A stretch of 24,894 bases of DNA, taken from contig FWCC01000466.1 of the NCBI GenBank assembly GCA_900169235.1, forward strand, positions 1 to 24,894. The letters run 5' to 3'. The number at the start of each line of letters is the position of its first letter. Position 1 is the stretch's first letter. Position numbers and translations under genes: made by a program. This stretch comes from Zarea fungicola (lineage: Eukaryota > Ascomycota > Sordariomycetes > Hypocreales > Cordycipitaceae). Below the pieces are notes generated by a model, which saw only the letters and a list, made by a program, of their open reading frames with translations, was not told where the DNA came from and searched no databases. Of this stretch, positions 1 to 8,788 are shown piece by piece.

Positions 1-2
1 AA

Positions 3-326
3 CGGTATAATAAAGCAGATCTGGTATAGTGCCTTAATTAAAAGCAGATAGGCAAATAGTATAGAACGCAAAATGGCTTTAGAGACTAGACTAAGGAAGA
101 GATAATGGCATACTTAAATTAAAATAGGGCAGAAGAGGATTAGGTTAAAGCAATAATAGCGGCTAAGATAAAAGGCAACCCGTTCTCTAAGAGAAGAGGA
201 ATAAGGGAGATTTAGGAAGCAGCTGCCGCAAATGGTGAGGCACAAGCGGCTCTATATTCAGCTAGGTAGTGTTTTACCCGGCAGCTTTCCAGGCTATGTG
301 TGGCCTATAATTTAGTTTACCTATAA
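3..326 (+). pseudogene. Decayed coding relic with RIP-like stop codons
   Basis: In the frame of codons starting at positions divisible by 3, this AT-rich stretch reads as a plausible charged, helical protein interrupted by stops at 12, 27, 39, 57, 87, 120, 141, 213, 267 and 324. All are TAA or TAG and none is TGA. That is what C-to-T change of CAA/CAG glutamine codons would leave, as expected from repeat-induced point mutation of a duplicated element. Readable pieces include TKEEIMAYLN, KAIIAAKIKGNPFSK and EAAAANGEAQAALYSAR. I do not recognise the family; a transposon-encoded protein is the likeliest source. The relic runs off the left edge, so its start is unseen. Confidence 0.45.
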
Positions 327-365
327 CATTTTTTAAAGCTCAATTCGACTTATATAATCCACATA

Positions 366-401
366 GGTACCCGTGAAATTTTACAGCCACGGGTACCCGT
401 G
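366..401. repeat. GGTACCCGTG inverted repeat and 14-bp palindrome
   Basis: GGTACCCGTG (366-375) is followed after 12 bases by its complement CACGGGTACC (388-397). The right arm extends into a perfect 14-bp palindrome, CACGGGTACCCGTG (388-401). Short GGGTACCC-type palindromes are often found near the ends of hAT-family DNA transposons, so this may be the edge of an element whose interior is the relic to the left. That link is inference; no complete terminal repeat or target duplication could be seen. Confidence 0.5.
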
Positions 402-455
402 GGCCTATTAGCTCCCCTGGGCCATGACCTGACTACGCAACTTAAGACTCTGGAA

Positions 456-1718
456 ATGCTGGGACATCAAGAGGCACTCGATGAGGAAACAGTTCAAGTA
501 GTTGCTACGCATCTTCATCATTTCTCCACGCGAAATCATGCAATGATGGCTTTAAAAAGCCAACCGCCATTGCATATGGCAATTATTGCAGAGATGGAAA
601 GCCAGTTTACTGGCCCAGACGACGATGACTCGGAGCTGAGCTCCATAACTGACCGTCCATCTCGTTGGCCTGACCGTCCACCTCGTAGCCCTGATCTTTC
701 ATATCACAGATTTCCCGATGTTTTTATGAGGCCCATCATTGAACAACTCGAAGATACAACGGAGAGCCTACAAGGGGCTATTTCGAAGACGTTGAGTGAA
801 AAATCAGACTTAAGCAAACCCGTTGTCCACACTATAAAGCGAAGACTAGAGCGGGTAGATGTCGACGTTCGACTGCTTGCTTTGAGAGCTCTTCAAAATC
901 GGAAATCATGGGCGGAAAAGGTCGTAACAGCCATTATGGCGGAAGTTAGGGATGAAGACCGAAATGTAAAAATGGCTGCCATTGAGTGCCTCGGAGGGTA
1001 TTTCGCCATACCAGAAGTCGCTATCCATGAGCTTTCACAGCTACTTTTAAAGTCGGAGTCTGATGTACAAAAAACCATTATAACAACATTGGGGACCCGA
1101 GAACTACCTGAAACGAGTATCAAGGATCTTTTAGAAGCGTTGGCAAAATCCGAGACTCAGATACAAGACGACATTTTAAAAGCGCTGAGAGACCAGGTGT
1201 TAACCGAAGAAGTCAAAGATGAAATTGCTGAGCGGCTTAAAGACTTTCACCCCTCTCTTCAACACAGTGCCCTGGTGACCCTGTTCAACCAGAAATCTTT
1301 ATCCTTGGCAGCTCTTGTGGCCATTATTGCGAAGCTTACCGATGATGATGATGATCAGGCTAATTACTACACTATAGCCAAGATTCTGAACGGGCACCCA
1401 TCATTACCGGAAGCGACTATACGAGCTTTTGCGGCACTGGTAGCTTGTCAAACTGGCAATGACAGGCTGCAAGGGCCTTTTCGCTCTGTAAGTTCGGTTG
1501 CTGGAAGGCTGCAGAGACTTTTCAATTTTTTACTTGATGAAGGATTTAGGGAAAACCTTGTTTTGTATACGAGAGATAATTGTATCTGGGTGATCGACGC
1601 TAGGGGCCAGCGAAAGGTTGAAGTTGATCTGGACGATACAACGCTGAAAGCTGTTGTAAAGTGTTTTAAAGATTCACGGCCTGAAGACTGTCCAGCTGTG
1701 TCAAGTTGTAGCCCTTAA
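456..1718 (+). CDS. HEAT-repeat protein, probably the 3' part of an NLR-type gene
   Basis: The frame is open from 327 to the TAA at 1716-1718. The first ATG is at 456, giving 420 aa; nothing nearer the 5' edge can serve as a start except a GTG at 399. An N-terminal part contains an acidic, Pro/Arg-rich spacer with a 7-residue tandem duplication (DRPSRWP/DRPPRSP). From about residue 120 to 330 there are helical HEAT-like repeats of roughly 31 residues with recurring L..A..AL and LPE.. blocks (for example LPETSIKDLLEAL and HPSLPEATIRAFAALV). The C-terminus is a compact non-repeat tail. In ascomycetes such repeats are common as the sensor end of NACHT NLR proteins or as stand-alone scaffolds. 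No NACHT or ATP-binding motif is present. The abrupt start beside a decayed relic suggests 5' truncation, though an independent short HEAT protein is possible. Confidence 0.6.
   Translation: MLGHQEALDEETVQVVATHLHHFSTRNHAMMALKSQPPLHMAIIAEMESQFTGPDDDDSELSSITDRPSRWPDRPPRSPDLSYHRFPDVFMRPIIEQLEDTTESLQGAISKTLSEKSDLSKPVVHTIKRRLERVDVDVRLLALRALQNRKSWAEKVVTAIMAEVRDEDRNVKMAAIECLGGYFAIPEVAIHELSQLLLKSESDVQKTIITTLGTRELPETSIKDLLEALAKSETQIQDDILKALRDQVLTEEVKDEIAERLKDFHPSLQHSALVTLFNQKSLSLAALVAIIAKLTDDDDDQANYYTIAKILNGHPSLPEATIRAFAALVACQTGNDRLQGPFRSVSSVAGRLQRLFNFLLDEGFRENLVLYTRDNCIWVIDARGQRKVEVDLDDTTLKAVVKCFKDSRPEDCPAVSSCSP
649..690 (+). repeat. In-frame 21-bp tandem duplication in the HEAT gene
   Basis: Two adjacent 21-bp copies (649-669 and 670-690) differ at a few bases, and both start CTGACCGTCCA. 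Because 21 is a multiple of three, the reading frame is kept and the protein gains DRPSRWP followed by DRPPRSP in the linker before the HEAT repeats. Confidence 0.75.
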
Positions 1719-2369
1719 TACAGCAGCGACCATTGATCTTCCCTAAGTTTTTGAGAGGTTGGCCACCACTTTCTTACTAACAAGCTCAGCCATAACTAGT
1801 AGTCTATATTTGTGTTACAAACGTGGTAGCTCTTGAACAAGCTGGTGGGGCCAAACCTTAACCTCCAACTTAAAGAATTCCATTCCGAAAAAACTGCCGT
1901 GGTCAATGGGGATGCACCAGGTAAATCCGCACAGTCCTAGGTCGCCGCTCGCCTTTTCCCCCGCAATCGTCACCCCGCATCGACGTCTAGATGGGCAAGG
2001 GCTGTACGCCACTGCTTACAATTTGTCCTGCCATGATACTGCCGACTGCCAGTGAACTCGTATAGAGCATAGACTATTGCGTGAGTCGAGATGAAGTGTG
2101 AAGCTGAGTGAGCGGGCCGCGCACCTGGACCGGTTAACCTGGACCGGTTAATACGCCTACTTTATTTGACTGACGATTGTTCTATTAAATTGCTTCGGGC
2201 CGTGCTCTAGGCCGGCTATTGTCATTTGGAAACACGGTAGTTGGTCGCTCCTAGACAACTTTGCCCGTTAGGTATTTAACCACTGTGTAGCCCACTCAAT
2301 CGGCCGGACGTCAAGCACCTATTATCCACTTTTTGCAAAAGGGAATAGTATTAGAAAGGTGAAAAAGAA
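1719..2369. other. Intergenic stretch
   Basis: No supported gene. Short frames here lack family features. It holds a 14-bp tandem duplication (listed separately) and the promoter of the downstream alpha/beta hydrolase, with GGTATTTAA near 2270-2278 as a possible weak TATA-like site. Confidence 0.5.
2123..2150. repeat. Perfect 14-bp tandem duplication
   Basis: ACCTGGACCGGTTA occurs twice head to tail (2123-2136 and 2137-2150). Each copy contains ACCGGT, so the pair could be a doubled binding site about 220 bp upstream of the hydrolase start, or a simple replication slip. Confidence 0.85.
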
Positions 2370-3346
2370 ATGTCCGTTCAGAAGCCGACCATTCTTCTCG
2401 TCCATGGCGGATGGCATTATCCGTTTTGTTATGACGCTCTCGCGGAACAGCTGAATGCGCTCGGCTACGCTGTCGTGTGTCCGGAGCTCCGGACAATTGG
2501 CGCCGATACGCATGGCCTCACGCCAGCCCATGATGTCGCTCTCATTCGTCAAGTCGCGCTCCCCTTTTTCGAAAAAGGGGACGAGGTCGTGCTAGTTGGG
2601 CACTCGTATGGTGGTATACCGTCCTGTGCCGCGACAGAAGGCTATACTGTGCAGGAACGTGCGCAACGAGGCTTGCCTGGCGGTTTCAAGAGCATTGTGT
2701 TTATGGCAGCTTTTGCGATCCCGAAGCGCGGCATGGATCTGCTACAGGCATTTGGTGGCTCTTGGGCACCGTGGCAAACTGCAAGCCCACCTTATACGAA
2801 AGTAAGTGTGGAACTTAACTATAGGGTTTTGCTCCTTTCTGTCCTTGATTTTTCATAATTTTATTTTCAGGTTGCAATTGATGGTTGCCACCAAAGCTTA
2901 CCAAAATCAACAGGATCAACTTATTCTTGCCAATGAAAACTCAAAACATGCCTTTTACAATGACGTGTCAGACGAGGAAGCGCAACATTGGTTTGAAAAG
3001 CTCGTTCCGCATTCCCAGGACGCATTTGAAACGCCAGTCGAGTTTGTGGCGGCCGATTTGACAATCCCAAAGGGATACATTGTATGCGAGCAAGATCAGG
3101 TTCGTGGAAATTCCTTCCAGACAAATGTGTTTGACAGAGAGAAAAGATGAACAACAAAAAATGTGGCACAGACGATTGGCTAACTGATTTACCAATTTCT
3201 AGGCAATTTCTCGAGACATTCAAGAAACCCTGGTGTCGAGTCTACCTGGCTTCATTGTTGAAAGGATGCAATGCGGCCACAGTCCATTTATCAGCCAGCC
3301 CAAGGAATGTGCGCTACGAATTGACAAGATAATTGGGCAAATGTAA
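2370..3346 (+). CDS. Alpha/beta hydrolase (Abhydrolase_6-like), three exons
   Basis: Exons 2370-2801, 2914-3099 and 3203-3346 join in phase 0 to give 253 aa. The N-terminus has the strand and oxyanion motif ILLVHGGW (residues 8-15). The nucleophile elbow is GHSYGG with Ser79. The acid is Asp205 or Glu203 in YIVCEQDQ. The catalytic His232 lies in GHSPF, encoded only by exon 3, so splicing is needed for a complete triad. Intron 1 has donor GTAAGT; its acceptor is placed at 2913 because CTTAC (2897-2901) makes a branch site and the product FYNDVSDEEA is typical of the family. Intron 2 has GTTCGT, GCTAAC and TTTCTAG. No signal peptide is present, so it is probably cytosolic. The fold supports an esterase or related small-molecule hydrolase; the substrate is unknown. 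Confidence 0.85.
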
Positions 3347-3957
3347 TAAGAAGCATTCTCAAGTGATCGTGAGACACAAGGGGCATATAGTAGCCTGGCG
3401 AGAGGAAACGGTTTGGTCGTGCAGCCAATTGGCTAAACAGCAAAAGAAAATTGAAGAAAAATATCATATCAAAATTTAAATACTGCGCTATTTGTCATGT
3501 ATTTTTCCATGTATTTTTTCCAGCTTCATCCAATCCTGAGAAGCAATAATTGCCATCTCTTTCCTGAGGCTTGCTGCCTTGTGCCACAATGCATAAATAT
3601 TGCACAAATATTGCACAATTTCCTACTGCCTAAATAATGCACAGCGGGCGTTTGCCGTCAACACCAGACAGCTCAATTGTTCGCGCTCCATACTTGTCAA
3701 GCCGGTTGAAGCATCGCTGATCGATTTTATTTACGCAATTCTTCTTTCTCATCTTTTCATCTTCTCATCTTCCCATCTTCTCATCTTCTCTCCGTCATCT
3801 CCTTCGATCATCAATCCGCCCTCCACTGCAGCAGCGTCCGCCGAAATCGTCTTGACCCCGCCACCCCACCATCCGTTAACTCTATCTACAGCTTGCTTCG
3901 CGTCCCAGACCTCGCACATCACTTCACCTCTACATATATCCCCCACAGTTCATCATC
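3347..3957. other. Intergenic region with CT-rich promoter of the E2 gene
   Basis: The first half is AT-rich with no supported gene. The second half becomes pyrimidine-rich before the E2 start, as in many fungal housekeeping promoters. Open frames through 3600-4028 arise from low-complexity sequence. Confidence 0.55.
3741..3792 (+). repeat. TCATCTTC-type pyrimidine microsatellite
   Basis: Imperfect repeats of TCATCTTC/TCATCTTT/CCATCTTC run for about 50 bp, some 170-220 bp upstream of the E2 ATG. Such tracts in fungal promoters often lie near transcription start sites. Confidence 0.7.
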
Positions 3958-4602
3958 ATGTCGTCCACGCGTCGCATCACAAAGGTATGTCTGCCACGCA
4001 TCGTCATTTCCGCATCTCATGCATATAAGTCTACCGTCACACACCACATCCTTCACCTACTTGTTGCTGGCTGCTTCCAAGACACCACTGGACTTGCTCT
4101 CCTTGCCTGTAGAATCACCAACTTACCACTGCTTCTTCAGGAATACACAGAAATCTCCTCGTCCGCCCCCGAGGGCTACACCGTCTCCCTCGGCCCCAAC
4201 GACACCCTGCATACCTGGCACATTGCCCTCGCCGCCCCCGAAGGCACCGTCTACCACCCGGGCACCTACGGCGTCGTCCTCACCCTCCCCAACGAGTACC
4301 CCTTCAAGGCCCCCGTTGTCCGCTTCGTCACTCGCATCTACCACCCCAACATCACAAACGACTCCCTCGGCAGCGTCTGCCTCGGCCTCCTCAAGACGGA
4401 GCACTGGAAGCCCAGCACAAAAATCTCCGCCATCCTCGACGCCCTGCGCGCCCTGCTCGTCGAACCCCTGCCCGACGACCCCCTCGAGGAGCGCATCGCC
4501 GAGCAGTACCGCAACGACCGCGAGGGGTTTGATAAAGCGGCCAGGTCCATGGTGGAAAAGTATGCCATGGGCCAGCCCGAGTTTCCGGCGAGCGCGACCT
4601 GA
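3958..4602 (+). CDS. Ubiquitin-conjugating enzyme E2, two exons
   Basis: Exon 1 (3958-3984) encodes only MSSTRRITK. The intron is 3985-4140 with GTATGT, branch-like CTTAC and CTTCAG. Exon 2 (4141-4602) completes a 162-aa UBC-fold protein. It carries the HPN motif (residues 77-79), the catalytic cysteine Cys89 in LGSVCLGLL, the conserved YPFK..P segment, and the DDPLEERIAEQYRND helix at the C-terminus. It would accept ubiquitin from E1 as a thioester on Cys89 and pass it on with an E3 in nucleus or cytosol. The size is that of a class I E2 without extensions. Third codon positions are strongly C-rich, unlike neighbouring genes, as in well-expressed core fungal genes. The intron is 156 bp and stop-free, so its retention would insert 52 residues after Lys9. 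Which yeast E2 it corresponds to is uncertain. Confidence 0.93.
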   Translation: MSSTRRITKVCLPRIVISASHAYKSTVTHHILHLLVAGCFQDTTGLALLACRITNLPLLLQEYTEISSSAPEGYTVSLGPNDTLHTWHIALAAPEGTVYHPGTYGVVLTLPNEYPFKAPVVRFVTRIYHPNITNDSLGSVCLGLLKTEHWKPSTKISAILDALRALLVEPLPDDPLEERIAEQYRNDREGFDKAARSMVEKYAMGQPEFPASAT

Positions 4603-5900
4603 TGCATGGCATTGACGAGCCGTATCGCGACAAAATAAAAATAAACAAGAAGAAGATGAGAGCAAGATAATGACGGCAATCGGAAATGGGAAATCTTGGT
4701 CGGTGGCCGGTTTTACAACGGGCTGGTGCTATGGAATTGCTTGGAGAAACGAGTATTCATCAGGTTCTGATGGTCATGATTCACGATACACAAAAAATAT
4801 GTCGCTATCCCAAGTTCTTTTGGGCTGTTAGTATATCTGCATTGTGCGGATGGCGTCAACATAGCTTTTTTATTAGTTAATTAATGCCTTTTATGAGTGT
4901 GCCTTTCGTAGGCTTGTTCGGAATAACATCAATCGATCCCGTTTCGAGCGGTCACTGGCATCATCATATCTATTTCTGTCTCACGATAATCGTAGTATGC
5001 TCTTCACATAAACTACAAGTAGATTGGAGAACGTGTGACTACCCGAAACTTCAAAATAGACGAGCCATCACCAAGCCCAACAATATGCATGCAAATACAA
5101 ATACTGGGCGGAGTTTCAAAGGTCACCATGACTAAAATCCAAGAGCTATATTGCTTTAAAACCCACACTGAATATGCCCTTCCCGAATCATGTCTCTCAG
5201 ACTGATAAGCAATGCTATGGTCTTCTGTCTCGCCTCGCTGTGGAGATGTTGGCGTAATGATTCCAAAACATCTGGCGCCATGGACTCCTGTGCCAGTTGG
5301 TAGAGCAGACCAAGCGCACACCTGCGCGCGGTATGCTAAATAGTTAAGTAACTCGTTAATAGTTATCCAAGTTAACTACATACGAGGGCGGATTACGACA
5401 CACGCCAAAACTGAACTGGCGCCTGTAATGAGGCCAATCGCTGATGGCCAAACAGGACGATGCCCACTGTCCTTAACTTGGTCTGCCTTTTTTGCCACTG
5501 CACTTGGCCGGAACATCGCTTTCATGATGCATGGACTTGCCGACAACACTGGTTTCCAGCCCGGATGTGGTTGAAATATTTCTCTGGTTTGCAATATGCT
5601 TCTAGAGCTCGTGGCATTTTAACACAGTCTTGCCAGTACTCGACGCTACCCATTTGCTCAGGCTAAAGGTTCATGAATCTTACAAGAACAATGGAAAGCG
5701 AGCCCTGGTTTGAATAGCATGCATTAATTGAATATTGCCGAATTCTCAGCACACATACGGCGCATGTGACATCGCCCGTTCAGTAGAATTGATTTGGCAA
5801 CCATCAATATCCCCCGCCACAATACGGTTCGCTAGCTAGGAGGCTGCGGGCGTGCCATACACGACAAAAACTATTCGATTCAAATGATAGCCCAGTTATA
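4603..5900. other. Intergenic stretch with possible decayed frames
   Basis: No gene can be supported. From 5531 a coding-like frame reads DLPTTLVSSPDVVEIFLWFA, meets TAG at 5603-5605, and continues to TGA at 5711-5713, ending HESYKNNGKRALV. It may be a dead exon, but I do not recognise it. AT-rich sequence at 5335-5380 has the weak inverted pair TAGTTAA/TTAACTA. Confidence 0.35.
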
Positions 5901-6803
5901 TTAAGCAAATTGAGCGTCCATAAACTCAGCAATGCAGACAACAGCAGGGCCAACAAACTCCTCCTTGTCATAAAAGTCCACGTGCGTTCCATTTTCAACA
6001 ATCACTTTCCTGGCTGCATCCCCAACCATGCCAACAAGTCTCTCCGTGTGCCACAGCGTGCCAGCCTTGTCACCAGCAATAAGCAGCGTAGGCTGCTTCA
6101 GCAAAAGATCAGCCAGGTGGAATGCATCGTAAGCAAACATGCGCGGAAGGCTCGACATGAGCATCTTATTCTCCGACCGGGGATGCTGGCCTCGCGGCGT
6201 CAAGTAGTAATCAAAAACTTGCGTCATGTCATACGGGCCATTGGGGTCAAGCTGCGGGGGACAGTATGGAAGCGTCACCGCCGCAGCACCTTTGCTCTCC
6301 AGCGACATCTGCTGGGCGGCCATGTCGAGAGCAGCGACGTGCTTGGTGGGATCCTCGTCGCCGTTCCACCCCCGGCGCACCGAGTCGCCCATGTTGACGG
6401 TGCTCACGCCCGCGACGGCTTTAATTCTGTGGTCGGCCTTGGCGGCGTCGACGGCGAACCCGCCACCCGCGCAGACGCCGACAACGCCAATCTTGTTGGG
6501 GTCGACAGAGTCAAGTTTCTGGAGGTAGTCGACCACAGCCCAGACGTCGCTCACGCGCTGGAACGGATCTTCGAGAAAATGAGGCTCGCCGCCGCTTTCG
6601 CCCTGGTGGGCGGCGTCGTAGCAAATGGTGACGAAGCCGGCGTCGGCGAGCTTTCGGGCGTAGATGCCGGCTGTCTGCTCTTTGACGCCGCCGGCTGGAT
6701 GGATGACGACTAGTCCTGCTGCTTTTGCACCGGGGAGCAAAGTTGGCTGATACAACAGCCCGGCGAGCTGAATTGGGCCTTTTGGAATGGATACGGCGGA
6801 CAT
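5901..6803 (-). CDS. Dienelactone-hydrolase/YcjY-like alpha/beta hydrolase
   Basis: A single exon encodes 300 aa. The frame extends upstream to a GTG, but the first ATG (6803-6801) sits in the strong context ACCATGTC and begins MSAVSIP, so it is chosen. The hydrolase fold starts with VVIHPAGGVKEQ (residues 32-43). The nucleophile elbow is GVCAGG with Cys111 in place of serine, as in dienelactone hydrolases and the YcjY-like group. Asp245 in IAGDKAG and His274 in NGTHVDF complete a Cys-Asp-His triad. No signal peptide or membrane segment is seen, so it is probably cytosolic. Such enzymes hydrolyse lactones, esters or thioesters, and some act in aromatic breakdown or polyketide pathways; the substrate here is unknown. 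The gene runs opposite to its neighbours and shares no clear promoter with them. Confidence 0.85.
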   Translation of the reverse strand: MSAVSIPKGPIQLAGLLYQPTLLPGAKAAGLVVIHPAGGVKEQTAGIYARKLADAGFVTICYDAAHQGESGGEPHFLEDPFQRVSDVWAVVDYLQKLDSVDPNKIGVVGVCAGGGFAVDAAKADHRIKAVAGVSTVNMGDSVRRGWNGDEDPTKHVAALDMAAQQMSLESKGAAAVTLPYCPPQLDPNGPYDMTQVFDYYLTPRGQHPRSENKMLMSSLPRMFAYDAFHLADLLLKQPTLLIAGDKAGTLWHTERLVGMVGDAARKVIVENGTHVDFYDKEEFVGPAVVCIAEFMDAQFA

Positions 6804-8788
6804 GGTGTTGATGGCGTGGCGAGAGTTGCGTTTCTTTTTCACTTTTGTAAATGGTAGTTCAATTGCCTAGGATGACAGTGGTTTCTATTTGAGCCTTTAC
6901 ATTCAACTAGTTTACAGGCTGGACAGGAAGCTTTTTATAATGCGAGCCTTCACAAAGTCAACAGTCGAAATTCCAGCCTCAATATACCAAGGGGCAGTTA
7001 AACGAACTCTGCAGCAACAATACTAAACCGAGTCACTGCGCATTGGAGGCTTGCTCAAGTAATTATCACCAAGCAAGCCGGGATCAGATGGGGCATTTAT
7101 CAGCAATCCACACCAGTGTTGATCTTGTTAATTGTACGAGCACCAGCTGAGCGCTACATGTCTCCCCTTCTTCAGCCTATCTTATGGGAGGTTAGTCTCC
7201 CGAAGAAGCTACTCGCCGGGTGGTGGAGATGGCATGAGTTGAATGGCACTAGAATCTAATCCATTCGATCTCCGTATTGTTGTAATCATGGTACTCGTGT
7301 CGACGTTTCTTTACCCTCCCCTGTCGTTTTCTCGCTCACGTTTTAAATTCCCGACGTCCCTTCCATTAAACCAATCCGTTACAAATGCCGGTAGGCTCAT
7401 CGGAGAGCTGATTACTTGACGGATTAGCAGTAGTTTTTGCCGACGGCTCACCATGTCTGACAGCCAGCGGGTATCAGCTCGGCGGGTTGCGGTCAATAAC
7501 TTGGACGGAGCGGGCATGCAGGACGCCAAGAGCCTTGGCATTATCAATCATATCCGCTACTAACTGTTTACAATCATACCGAATAATAGACTAAAATAGA
7601 TTAAATTATCAAAAAGTCGCTTTGAATATGAAACCATGCAAGGACCATTCGTCAACGGCGGCCGATGCTTCAGTTTTCAACACCTAAAGTACTCGTTCCA
7701 CTCTGTGTTTCTCTATACTATCTCGGACTAGAGTATTTTGTCAAAATTTTATTAACTCAGTCTAATCAGATTAGGTTTTCATGCTTGAATGTATTTATTG
7801 TTAATTTAATTTAGTGGTCTGCGAGTAGCTACACTAGGCGCCAAAACCCAATGATTCCAACAAGCATCAAAGCCGTGCCAAACCGTATGTAGAGTGGCCT
7901 GCGTAATGTATCCCGAAACAACAGTATTACGTTGCATTCCGGCTTTCCCTTACTCAAGCCGGATAACCCGATCTCAGCCCCGCCGGATTTTCCGCAAAAC
8001 ACTAAAAAGGCTGGAGAGCAGATCTTGGCTACATTCGCTGCTGACGCTGAAATAACTTTAAGCCACATGCTTCATCGAAAATGTTAGATGCAAATTGTTA
8101 CAGAGCATCTGCATAACAGTGTTGTGACGGTTGGCTTTCACGCGACGTATCCATGGAAGCCTGAAGGTGGCTCGTCGGCCAAGGTGTTGTTGGCCAACGG
8201 CAGCCTAAGTTATGGAAATAATGAAGCCACCATAATTCTACCATTAGAGACCATGTCACGGATCTAGGAGGCATATAATGGATGCCAGAGATGTCTGGCC
8301 ACGGCTTGCCACTACTCGATCTTTTTATGACTCTGCGGCCTTGTGTTGACCTAGCACTCTGGCCCTTTCAGAGTACCATTTCTCAGCCAGCGGCAGTGCA
8401 ACTTCCACCAATGATTTTCTTGCAACTGTCGGTTAAAAACAAGAGAGCAGTTCACTAATCAAGAAGCATAATTCTACATCCCTGTTCACAGCCACGAGTA
8501 TGACCAGGAGCTAGCAGGCCTTGAAGCTGTCTCTGCCAGCAAATAGCCATGACAGGGAATGCTGCATAAGCTATTAGGTCTCACTCAGTATATGCTCCTT
8601 ACACGGTTTGATTTCAAAGCCATAGAAAAGATGAAATAGTCTTCTCTAGTTCGCATGTACTCTCGAATGATCTATAAAGTAAGGCATCTCCTCCTAAACC
8701 ATCATCTCACGCCCTATATCTTGTTCTCTATCCTCTATCCTCTATACTACGCTCTATAACAGCTAACAAGCGGCCTAAATCCGTTGCA
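6804..8788. other. Gene-poor stretch of about 2 kb
   Basis: No gene with family support. AT-rich segments lie around 7560-7620 and 7740-7815. A minus-strand frame at 8068-7829 starts with ATG, encodes 79 aa and ends in a hydrophobic segment (FGTALMLVGIIGFW); it has no recognised domain and is not called as a gene. The last 150 bp are the promoter of the secreted protein. Confidence 0.45.
8673..8678 (+). promoter_or_regulatory. TATA box candidate of the secreted-protein gene
   Basis: TATAAA occurs in TCTATAAAGTAAGG, 111 bp before the ATG at 8789. It is followed by a pyrimidine-rich stretch with repeated CTCTATC units (about 8725-8745), a usual arrangement of TATA box and transcription start region in strongly expressed fungal genes. 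Confidence 0.4.

Noticed and set aside
2771..2871. Alternative intron 1 of the first hydrolase using a GTGGCA donor and the 2870 acceptor
   Set aside because: It would keep the frame, but the donor is poor and it would remove PPYTK, which fits the family; GTAAGT at 2802 with the acceptor at 2913 is preferred.
3893..4615. 240-codon Ser/Pro-rich plus-strand frame across the E2 gene
   Set aside because: It is out of frame with the UBC domain and has the composition expected from reading C-rich codons in a shifted frame.
4123..4665. 180-codon minus-strand frame opposite the E2 gene
   Set aside because: It is a by-product of the C-rich third codon positions of the E2 exon; it is low complexity, Gly/Asp/Val-rich and matches no family.
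5376..5594. GLITGASS on the minus strand, similar to the SDR cofactor motif
   Set aside because: The motif is at the C-terminal end of the frame and lacks the following glycines and the rest of a Rossmann fold, so the resemblance is chance.
5910..6713. 267-codon plus-strand frame opposite the DLH-like hydrolase
   Set aside because: The minus strand carries the complete Cys-Asp-His hydrolase; the plus-strand frame is its shadow.
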